From Wolbachia endosymbiont of Ctenocephalides felis wCfeF (GTDB lineage: Bacteria > Pseudomonadota > Alphaproteobacteria > Rickettsiales > Anaplasmataceae), in assembly GCA_028571325.1 (NCBI GenBank), contig CP116767.1, positions 649,150 to 713,149 of the forward strand: a stretch of 64,000 nucleotides of DNA, written 5' to 3'. Below the pieces are notes generated by a model, which did not search any database, was not told the DNA's origin, and saw only the letters and a program-made list of their open reading frames with translations. How positions within the stretch are numbered: position 1 is the first letter of the stretch; each line of letters opens with the position of its first letter. Shown one piece after another: positions 57,250-64,000 of this stretch. A program made the translations under genes and the position numbers.

Positions 57250-58488
57250 TTACTGTCTTGATTCTTGAATTTGCGCAAAAGTTTTGCCAGAGCCAGCGGA
57301 AAAAACTTCTCTTCCCGTGTATACTTGCCAACGTTTTATCGTTACATCTACAAACGTAGGATCTAGCTCTACCGCTCTACAGACTCTCCCTGTCCTTTCA
57401 CATGCAATTAACGTGCTACCAGAACCACTAAATGGATCGAGAACTGTTTCACCAGGTCCACTGCTGTTTACTATCGCTCTTTCCATTAACTCCACTGGTT
57501 TCATCGTTGGATGTAGCGAGTTGTATGTTGGCTTATCGTAAAACCATAGATCACTTTGATTACGTCCTCCATGCCAACCACGCTCATTGCCGTTTTTCCA
57601 GCCATAAAGTATTGCTTCGTATTGTCTTTGATAGTCAGATCTTCCTAGTGTAAAATGACTCTTTGCCCAAATGATGAATGTTGACCATTTTCCTCCTGCT
57701 TCTTCAAATACTTTTTGTAAGGTCGAAAGTTCTGATGATGATGCACAGATGTAAATGGCACCCTTAGTATATGCTAAAACATGAGAACAAATGTCATAAA
57801 GGAACAATTCGTAGTTTTCACCTTGGTTGTCGTTTAATATCTTCTTGTCTTCTCTTTCTTGACTACCGCCATAATCAACGTTATATGGAGGATCACAAAC
57901 GGTTATATCTGCCGTTTTATTGTCTAATACCGCTTTATATGATTCAACCTCGCAGCTATCACCACAATAAATTCTATGACTACCTAAAATCCATAGATCA
58001 CCTGGTTTTGACACTACTGATTTTTCATCAATCAATTCAGAAACTTCTTTTTCCCATTTTTTTTCCTCTCTTTCTTCCTCTCCATCAAAATCATCGAGAA
58101 ATCGTTGAATTTTTTCCCACTCAAATCCTGTTAATTTAAGGTCGTATTTTGATTTTTCTAACTCTTGAATCTCAAGTTTTAAGAGGTCATCGTCCCACTT
58201 TGCCCAGTTAGCTGATTGATTAGCAACTAACCGAAAAGCTTTGGTTTGCTCATCGCTTAAGTTATCACTGAAAACTACAGGAATACTTTTCATACCAAGC
58301 TTTCTTGCTGCTTTAAGGCGTAAATGACCATCAACCACAGTTCCATCACTTTTTGCAACTACTGGAATAAGAAAACCAAATTCCTTGATTGAACGACACA
58401 TTTTGTTTACTACCTTGTCATTATCACGAGGATTACGTCCATATTCGACAAGCTTTTCAATAGGATAGTAGTGTACTGCTAAGCTCAT
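57250..58488 (-). CDS. ParB-like nuclease domain fused to DNA methyltransferase
   Basis: 412 residues. N-terminal ParB/Srx domain (YPIEKLVEYGRNPRDN, VVAKSDGTVVDGHLRLKAAR). The methyltransferase has DPPYNVDYGG (catalytic motif IV) before the SAM-binding LDPFSGSGSTLIACE, the beta-class order for N6-adenine or N4-cytosine methylation. A common WO gene, thought to protect phage DNA or alter its methylation; the recognition site is unknown. Confidence 0.93.
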   Translation of the reverse strand: MSLAVHYYPIEKLVEYGRNPRDNDKVVNKMCRSIKEFGFLIPVVAKSDGTVVDGHLRLKAARKLGMKSIPVVFSDNLSDEQTKAFRLVANQSANWAKWDDDLLKLEIQELEKSKYDLKLTGFEWEKIQRFLDDFDGEEEREEKKWEKEVSELIDEKSVVSKPGDLWILGSHRIYCGDSCEVESYKAVLDNKTADITVCDPPYNVDYGGSQEREDKKILNDNQGENYELFLYDICSHVLAYTKGAIYICASSSELSTLQKVFEEAGGKWSTFIIWAKSHFTLGRSDYQRQYEAILYGWKNGNERGWHGGRNQSDLWFYDKPTYNSLHPTMKPVELMERAIVNSSGPGETVLDPFSGSGSTLIACERTGRVCRAVELDPTFVDVTIKRWQVYTGREVFSAGSGKTFAQIQESRQ

Positions 58489-58589
58489 AAATCTGTTAAA
58501 AAGTTAATATTTGAAATATTTCTAACGCTAAAAAAGGACTGTGGTCAAACCTCACCGAACCCGCCTGGGAGGCTGAAAGGACCCGCTTT

Positions 58590-59039
58590 CTATGGGCTTT
58601 TCAGCATATTAAAATCTTTACTAATATAGAACATTAATGCTAAAGAATCTGCCTCATTGTCGTCTTTAGGAAAAAAACCTTTTTTCCTTACAGCTTCAAT
58701 AACGTTATTCTTACTGGCATTACCTTTGCCCGCTATAAAACGCTTTATCGTCTTCACCGGCACACCTTTGTAGGGAGTGTTATGTTCTCCACACCAAGTA
58801 ATTAAAATGGCCAGAAAGCCACCATAACAATGCGCAGCATAAGTTCCCAAATGTCTTTTTACATCTTCAAAGTATACTGCAGTGAACTTATGCTCCAGAG
58901 AATTAAGCCAATTATGAAAATTCAAGAAATGACCACCATTACGGCTAGAATGAAAACTTTTGCTCCCACTTTGAATTACTCCATCTGTGAAAATAGCCCA
59001 ACCGGTTTGTTTGCCCAGATCTAGTGTTAGAATTGACAT
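58590..59039 (-). CDS. RuvC-like phage Holliday junction resolvase
   Basis: 149 residues from the ATG at 59039 (MSILTLDLGKQTGWAI); a TTG 12 bases upstream is the only earlier start. The RNase H fold acidic residues are in TLDLGK, YFEDVKRH and NEADSLALM. It probably resolves branched phage DNA. Abuts the ATPase gene. Confidence 0.8.
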   Translation of the reverse strand: MSILTLDLGKQTGWAIFTDGVIQSGSKSFHSSRNGGHFLNFHNWLNSLEHKFTAVYFEDVKRHLGTYAAHCYGGFLAILITWCGEHNTPYKGVPVKTIKRFIAGKGNASKNNVIEAVRKKGFFPKDDNEADSLALMFYISKDFNMLKSP

Positions 59040-59052
59040 TTGTTTGCTCAAC

Positions 59053-59763
59053 CTAAATTACAAAAACACCATCTTGATAACGCAGTAGATGACTTGACCT
59101 TCTACACTGTGGAATACGTTCATCACGTGCTTCTTCTGATCTAGACAGATACCACGCCCTATTAAACCACATCTCTATATTTGCGTCTTGTTTACACAGC
59201 AGAACAGCACAGTTCGCTATTTTCGCTATACGAGCACAGCACTGCATAAATTCCCTGCGTTGACAGCGATTATCTTCATCTCCTCCAAAGAGATCTAAAT
59301 CTTCATCCAATATCACAAGTTTTGGTTGAAAAAATTTTATGTCCTCGAGCAACTCTTTAAAATAAGGGGTTAGTTGGCCCTCATACTTGTCATTGAAAAC
59401 TATGAGTGCGTTGTCTTCTCCTACTCGGGATGATAAGTAAATGTTGTTAAGATCGGGGGATTTGCCATCTAATTGATAAAACTTATTTATTGCACATTGC
59501 TTGCGTACTAAATCTTCTTTTTCATCTGTACAAAATACACCGTATGCCTTCACTTGCTTAACATCCATATTGAGCCAGGGCTTGCCAGTGGCAGCGGCTG
59601 TCATTAGTTGCTGAACGAGTAAAGATTTCCCGACTTCGAAATCACCACTTAGATATGAAACATCTCCTATAGAAAGCCAATCTTGTATGATGAATTCTTT
59701 TTCAGGAGGTGAACCAACCCACTTCGAAAGATCTATTCTTGCACAATTCATTGCATTTATCAT
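59053..59763 (-). CDS. RepA/RecA-fold ATPase (AAA_25 type)
   Basis: 236 residues. Walker A GDFEVGKS (40-47), FCTDEKED, and Walker B LVILDEDLDLFGG. Belongs to the RepA-like helicase group of WO replication genes. Could load or unwind at the phage origin, which is not identified. Start ATG overlaps no neighbor. Confidence 0.82.
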   Translation of the reverse strand: MINAMNCARIDLSKWVGSPPEKEFIIQDWLSIGDVSYLSGDFEVGKSLLVQQLMTAAATGKPWLNMDVKQVKAYGVFCTDEKEDLVRKQCAINKFYQLDGKSPDLNNIYLSSRVGEDNALIVFNDKYEGQLTPYFKELLEDIKFFQPKLVILDEDLDLFGGDEDNRCQRREFMQCCARIAKIANCAVLLCKQDANIEMWFNRAWYLSRSEEARDERIPQCRRSSHLLRYQDGVFVI

Positions 59764-59869
59764 AAAATTACCAGAACACTTTGGATGGTTTCTTAGTCCA
59801 TATAACTTCTATTGAGAATGAGCCCACAACTAACATAATTGGAAATTTTTACCTAGAGGCATCGGCTCC

Positions 59870-59990
59870 TCAGAAATTCGTCCAAGAAAAATGCAAAAAT
59901 TTTAGTTTAACAACATAACTTTCTGCATACACATATATACACGGTCGCTTGCAATTTCGTCCAAAAAATGTGAAAAAATTTCAAGCTTTT
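59870..59990. repeat. Pair of 30-bp direct repeats upstream of the ATPase gene
   Basis: AAATTCGTCCAAGAAAAATG at ~59875 and AATTTCGTCCAAAAAATGTG at ~59955, each followed by AAAAA(A)TTT, lie 80 bases apart in the 230-bp noncoding gap before the replication genes. Possible regulator-binding sites. Confidence 0.4.
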
Positions 59991-59993
59991 TTG

Positions 59994-60218
59994 TTATTTT
60001 AGTTGATTTGACCTCAGCTTTAGTAGTTGCTCAATTACCTCAGCCATTTTATCCATTATCTCTCTTTCCAACTCTACATCCTCTGAGGTCCTTACTATAC
60101 CTTTTTTCAGTAGTTTAATTAAGACATTGATATTAGATACTAACTTTTCTACTTCCTTGCTAAAAACTTTGATATGTTCCGAAATAAGACTAATTATCAA
60201 CATGTCTCCTGGGACCAT
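59994..60218 (-). CDS. Small helical hypothetical protein
   Basis: 74 residues from ATG 60218 (AGGAAAGGG nine bases upstream); an internal ATG at 60203 overlaps the previous stop codon. A heptad pattern (FSKEVEKLVSNINVLIKLLKK, DKMAEVIEQLLKLRS) suggests a coiled coil. First-position gene in the early block; family unknown. Confidence 0.5.
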   Translation of the reverse strand: MVPGDMLIISLISEHIKVFSKEVEKLVSNINVLIKLLKKGIVRTSEDVELEREIMDKMAEVIEQLLKLRSNQLK

Positions 60219-60343
60219 ACATCTAAGCCCTTTCCTTTGGCTTCCTCTACAATTTGATTATAGAGGTCTTGCTTTTCCTCATCACTCAAAATTGTACAAT
60301 ATTTCTTAAATTGTTGATAATTTCTAACTAGTTGTATTCCCAT
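60197..60343 (-). CDS. Small hypothetical protein, 48 residues
   Basis: ATG 60343 is preceded by GGAG at 8 bases. The encoded sequence (GIQLVRNYQQFKKYC, LSDEEKQDLYNQIVEEAKG) is charged and helical. It overlaps the next gene by 22 bases, with its TGA adjoining an internal ATG there (ATGTTGA). Confidence 0.45.
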   Translation of the reverse strand: MGIQLVRNYQQFKKYCTILSDEEKQDLYNQIVEEAKGKGLDVWSQETC

Positions 60344-61028
60344 AAAATAATCTCCACATTGACCATTTGACTACATATACGCGATTAAAACCGCCCAGAC
60401 CAACTGCTCTATGAATCAAAACAGTGCCTTTTCATAATGTATATACCAGGTTTCTCACTACTTTTTCCGGGGTTTTTTGAAAAAAAGTTGAAATAATTTT
60501 AGGGCAGCTAGATGGAAACTAAAATGGCCTAAACCTTGTTTTAGTTTCAAAGGGGGGTGACACCATCCTTTAGAGAGCTCTATATCTCTGCTTTTTATCT
60601 TTCTTTCACTACTACAAAAAAAGCTTTTCTGTAAGCTCCAGTGGCTGCTTTTCGCCTGCAAAAAATAATGGAGACGTAAAACACAAAATATAAATCTTTG
60701 TCTCCGTTTTGAATTACTGAATGGTATCAAAATAGATAAACCCCTCCATTCAAAAACGTCTGTATGGCTCTTTTCACAATAGTCTGAATAAACCATAGCT
60801 ATACACCGCAGGCAACTAATCTCGACTATAAGTCACAAATGCGTATTTCACCTAATTTGGACTGTTATGAGAAGGGCTATAATACCCCTTGAAAAACATA
60901 ACCCCTTTGTTGTACGTACCGGATTTCTCACTACTTTTTCCGGGGTTTTTTGAAAAATTAATTTTTGATTATAAAATTGATTGGCAGCTAGACAATGAAA
61001 TTTTCAGGAATTAAATGGAGCCTAGACT
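60344..61028. other. Noncoding region bounded by direct repeats
   Basis: TTTCTCACTACTTTTTCCGG, followed by GGTTTTTTGAAAAA, occurs at ~60451-60484 and ~60923-60956, each followed about 25-35 bases later by GGCAGCTAGA. A 112-codon frame between them has a composition unlike its neighbors and no ribosome site. The region separates the early genes from the PRTase-like gene and may be a regulatory zone or a relic. Confidence 0.45.
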
Positions 61029-61844
61029 TCAAGAACCAGCTAAGTGGTTGACATGTTCAGTTTTGAAGTGCTGACCAATGTTTGGCCTTTCCTCTTTTTG
61101 AGCTAAGTGCTTCTGTATAACACTCTCTAGTTTTTCTGTTAATGTAGCAACATGCTCTTCATTTCCTACTAGTTTTTCAGGAAGTGAATGCCAAGATCTA
61201 TGTGAATAGTAGGGAACAAGCCTATCTGAATTACAACCATCATCCATTCCATTTGCAAGTGCAACTAAAAAATCATTTTCTGTCCAAATATTGCTGCACC
61301 TTATGTAAATATCAGCTTGGTAAATATTAATATATTTTACTGGAGGTAAGCTACCATACCTTGCAAAGGTGATTATATCTAAAGCATCATCAAGCTCAAT
61401 TTTTTCTTCTTGTGCCCAGCTAAATAAGACAAATACAAAAGAAGCAATAGATCTTCCAGTATTAGTGTACTCAAGTATAACAGTTTTTGATCCCTTTTCA
61501 GTATGCTGTAAAACAATTTCAGCTGGAGAAAGTCCAATACTCTTAAGTAGACTCCTGTAATTAGCTTGTGCTCCTTTATTGGGAAAAGGTCTGTCTTTAG
61601 AGCAGCAATACCCTGTTCTATATTCCTCCACGAAACTGCCTGAAAAAGGAATATAACCAAATTGCCTTTCTTTACTACAACTTTTTTCTAATATCTCTGA
61701 TGCTTTCACAATCCACGCTGAACTTTGTCCTAAAGAATAAATTCTTGAGTTAGGGAAAGATTTGAGCACATCTTCTGCTACTTCCACTATTTTACTGAAA
61801 TTACTTTCTTCTTTCCACCAAATTGGTTTTTCTCTGCCTACCAT
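61029..61844 (-). CDS. Hypothetical protein with a PRTase-like motif
   Basis: 271 residues. SRIYSLGQSSAWIVKASEIL followed by TVILEYTNTGRSIASF resembles the beta-strand and PRPP loop (TGxS) of type I phosphoribosyltransferases, but the acidic pair before the loop is replaced by Glu-Tyr. The rest is not recognised. GAGAG upstream of ATG. Outermost gene of the minus-strand block. Enzymatic activity is a guess. Confidence 0.6.
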   Translation of the reverse strand: MVGREKPIWWKEESNFSKIVEVAEDVLKSFPNSRIYSLGQSSAWIVKASEILEKSCSKERQFGYIPFSGSFVEEYRTGYCCSKDRPFPNKGAQANYRSLLKSIGLSPAEIVLQHTEKGSKTVILEYTNTGRSIASFVFVLFSWAQEEKIELDDALDIITFARYGSLPPVKYINIYQADIYIRCSNIWTENDFLVALANGMDDGCNSDRLVPYYSHRSWHSLPEKLVGNEEHVATLTEKLESVIQKHLAQKEERPNIGQHFKTEHVNHLAGS

Positions 61845-62680
61845 AACATTCTCTCAAACTTTGTTATACAAAAATTATACTTAAGGTGATATTAACTGAC
61901 AGTTAAAAACTATAACAACTCGAAACATGGTTTTCAACTGCCATATTTACAACGAGGTCAACGGTTTGCCATTTCTGCTTCAACAACTACTTATGAGTGT
62001 TCAAAGAGAATCATAACACCTCCTAATCGTAGATTTCAGGTTGCTGAGTTTTTATTTTTCTTAATCATAAAAGTTTCAACTAAGATAATAATTATTTTAA
62101 TATTTCTCATCAACCGCAAAGTTCTCGTTTTTGAACATCTTAGCTACTACACTCAGTAGATTGGCATTTATTTCGATTTTAAGGGGTGCTACAGACGTTC
62201 TTTGGGTATAGATGGTACCAAAACCACCTAAAACCATAGATGGCTTTGAAAACGTATTAAAGACGCATTTATCTAAATTCCCTATAGTTTTAAAAGCCCA
62301 TTTGTATCTCCTAATAGAAATTGCTCATGAGCTTCGTTGTGGGTTTCAACATACACCCTTTTATTTGAATTTTAAGGGGTATTACAGACGTTGTTTGAAT
62401 AAAATAGTACAAAACTATACCTAACCACAGGTAGCGCTATAAATGCCCTCTAAATCGTTTTAAATGGCTATCGTGTTTTTCACCCCCTTGAAACAACCTC
62501 AGAGTTTTTTGGTCCACCACGTTTCCAAAACGCGACAAGTTTTTCTTTTCTTTTTCCCCTTAAGCTTTTTTTAGCTTTTCATAGTTTTACTTTCATAATT
62601 TTATTTAGCTTTATATTCATAATTTTATTTTATAATTTTATATTTATTTATATTTATATTTATTTATATTTATTATGTAT
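61845..62680. other. Noncoding region with a direct repeat and AT-rich low-complexity tract
   Basis: No gene. TTTATTTCGATTTTAAGGGG with CTACAGACGTTCTTTG (~62168-62205) recurs as TTTATTTGAATTTTAAGGGG with TTACAGACGTTGTTTG (~62360-62396), about 190 bases apart. From 62590 to 62690 the sequence is almost only A and T, with TTTATATTTAT repeats. Probably decayed sequence at the prophage edge. Confidence 0.45.
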
Positions 62681-62766
62681 ATATAATGTTATCTAAGTGA
62701 GGAAAGTCACCTCTCCCCACTCGACTTCAAAACCGGACTTGTGACTTTCACCACATCCGGCTTCTC
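62676..62766 (-). ncRNA. Group II intron domains V and VI (intron 2)
   Basis: On the minus strand, AGCCGGATGTGGTGAAAGTC and ACAAGTCCGGTTTT form a domain V hairpin with a GAAA loop at ~62730-62764. A domain VI hairpin GTGGGGA...TTTCCTCAC follows (~62695-62720). The domain V sequence differs from that of the intron at 12911, so this is a separate lineage. Confidence 0.7.
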
Positions 62767-63999
62767 TCTAGGTTGGTGCTTGTCATGCATACTCCTATGT
62801 AAATCATCATGGCAGTGCCCATGTAATAAGGATAAATTTTTGATTATATTATTACGTCTATTCCGGTTTTTATGATGTATTTCTAAGATATCATCATTTT
62901 TAAACCAGAGCTGACACTCTTCGCACTTACCTCGTTGTAACTTCAATAATTTTATTACTCTTGGTGATTTGCCTGGTACTTTACTTAGACGTTTACCCCA
63001 ATAGATCCAGTCCCCATCGTATGGAGATTTAGTTCCTTTCACTTTGACCTGTCGTTTGATAATATGGTCACTATGTTTAACAAGGTGTATTTCGTTACTT
63101 GTCATAAAGTGCCAATTGTCGTTACCATACTTTTTAAAGTATTTTTTCTTAATCCAGCATTTTCTTTTCTTTGGGTGTCTAAATTTTGCCCATTTCCAGA
63201 TTTTTTTAAACATTACATTGTCAATGAGATTAAATGTTTTACTTGAAACTACAGAGGAGTAATATCGGCTCCATCCCTTAATGATAGGATTAAGTTCCTT
63301 TATCACCGTTTCTTGTGTTGCTCCACGTAATTTTCTAATCTTATGTTTGATGGTAAATGCATGCTGTTTTATAGATTCACGACTTGGTTTGATTAATAAC
63401 TTGTAACCTTTTTTACTACTTCTTGTTAGGTAATGTCTTATTGAAAATCCAAGAAAATCAAATCCTGGTTTATTTCCATTTAAGGTATGGGAAATCTTTG
63501 TTTTTAAAGGTTTTAGTTCTAATCCAATGGTTTTTAACCATTCTTCAATTAGTATCTTTGCTTTAAAAAGGATTTCCTCATTCTCATGTATAACAACAAA
63601 ATCGTCAGCATAGAAAATTATACTGATAGATTGTTGTGCCTGTTGTTGCGTTATCGTACCATACTTTCCCCTTTTATATAGAAGAAGTTCACTTTTTAAT
63701 GTTTCTTTAATATATTGTTCCAGGCCGTGTAATGCTATACAAGCCAGTAGTGGAGAAATAGTTCCTCCTTGAATTGTACCGCTTTTAGTCGGCTGGAAAG
63801 TTCTATTTTCTATTACACCTGCTTTCAACCATCCTTTTATAATTTTTCTTAGTGTTGGTGTGGTATTAAGTTTTTCAAGCAATGCATAGTGTTTAATATT
63901 ATCGAAACACCCAGAAATATCTGCATCTAAACAGTATGCTGTTTTCTGTTTGAGTGTACCAAATATGGCTCCAATAGCATCATGACATGACCTACCAGG
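62707..63999 (-). CDS. Group II intron reverse transcriptase/maturase with HNH (N-terminus beyond window)
   Basis: The frame is open to the window end, so only the C-terminal ~430 residues are seen. RT motifs are GCHDAIGAIF-like (here SCHDAIGAI), LDADISGCFDNI, GTIQGGTISPLLACIAL and the catalytic FYADDFVV. Then come a maturase domain (LNPIIKGWSRYY) and an HNH endonuclease (CEECQLWF, LEIHHKNRNRRNN, LLHGHCHDDLH). The last ~19 codons (KPDVVKVTSPVLKSSGER) run through ribozyme domains V and VI. Promotes splicing and retrohoming of its intron. Confidence 0.93.
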   Translation of the reverse strand, partial: PGRSCHDAIGAIFGTLKQKTAYCLDADISGCFDNIKHYALLEKLNTTPTLRKIIKGWLKAGVIENRTFQPTKSGTIQGGTISPLLACIALHGLEQYIKETLKSELLLYKRGKYGTITQQQAQQSISIIFYADDFVVIHENEEILFKAKILIEEWLKTIGLELKPLKTKISHTLNGNKPGFDFLGFSIRHYLTRSSKKGYKLLIKPSRESIKQHAFTIKHKIRKLRGATQETVIKELNPIIKGWSRYYSSVVSSKTFNLIDNVMFKKIWKWAKFRHPKKRKCWIKKKYFKKYGNDNWHFMTSNEIHLVKHSDHIIKRQVKVKGTKSPYDGDWIYWGKRLSKVPGKSPRVIKLLKLQRGKCEECQLWFKNDDILEIHHKNRNRRNNIIKNLSLLHGHCHDDLHRSMHDKHQPREKPDVVKVTSPVLKSSGER

Positions 64000-64000
64000 T

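Larger units (their letters stand above)
32505..61844 (-). mobile_element. WO-type prophage, incomplete
   Basis: A near-continuous block of minus-strand genes with replication, packaging, head, head-tail and baseplate functions, large serine recombinases and ankyrin genes, the standard content of Wolbachia phage WO. Tail sheath, tube, tape-measure and patatin-like genes are not seen, so the block is degenerate or split. Ends are set by the outermost genes that look phage-associated; no attachment-site repeat was identified. Confidence 0.75.

Noticed and set aside
60458..60796. A 112-codon minus-strand frame in the early prophage region
   Set aside because: No ribosome site, unusual composition rich in Ser, Phe and His, and its end falls in a direct repeat. 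Treated as noncoding.

Overview
The window looks like a Wolbachia chromosome (Rickettsiales, AT-rich). It carries a WO-type prophage gene set, ankyrin-repeat genes, Wolbachia-style palindromic repeats, an IS110 transposase and group II intron sequences, alongside alphaproteobacterial housekeeping genes. The species call is inference from gene content. No 16S gene or strain marker is present, so the strain is not assigned.

Bases 1 to about 32,120 are chromosomal: an MFS transporter end, htpG, a HAD phosphatase with an RDD membrane protein, a J-domain/ankyrin/membrane protein, hslVU, a glutamate-cysteine ligase, surE, ligA, an IS110 element, tRNA-Asn, purH, two tandem APC amino-acid permeases, dnaE and the rpsF-rpsR-rplI operon. 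Between them are Wolbachia-specific proteins of unknown function, several with a hydrophobic pair near the C-terminus. Three copies of a roughly 450-bp interspersed repeat, short palindromes and an intron-encoded-protein-free group II intron fill the gaps. One palindrome lies in frame inside dnaE, and S6 carries an insert of roughly 140 residues.

Bases about 32,500 to 61,850 are a WO-like prophage, almost entirely on the minus strand. Read in the direction of transcription (right to left) it has a PRTase-like unknown, small early genes, a RecA-fold ATPase, a RuvC-like nuclease, a ParB-methyltransferase, terminase small and large subunits, gpW, a broken RelBE-like fusion, GH25 lysozyme, portal, S49 protease, decoration protein, major capsid protein, head-tail and baseplate genes (V, PAAR, W, J, I), two ankyrin genes, three tandem large serine recombinases and a cluster of unknown genes. 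The tail sheath, tube and tape-measure module is not in the window. No cifA/cifB pair was recognised.

The last 1.3 kb is the 3' part of a second, different group II intron, with a reverse transcriptase/HNH protein whose C-terminus is encoded through ribozyme domain V.

The observations I rate highest are: the third recombinase has lost its catalytic serine (Leu11); a structured RNA upstream of the IS110 gene is a candidate bridge RNA; the IEP-free intron sits directly behind a palindrome stem; and host proteins S6 and DnaE carry insertions.
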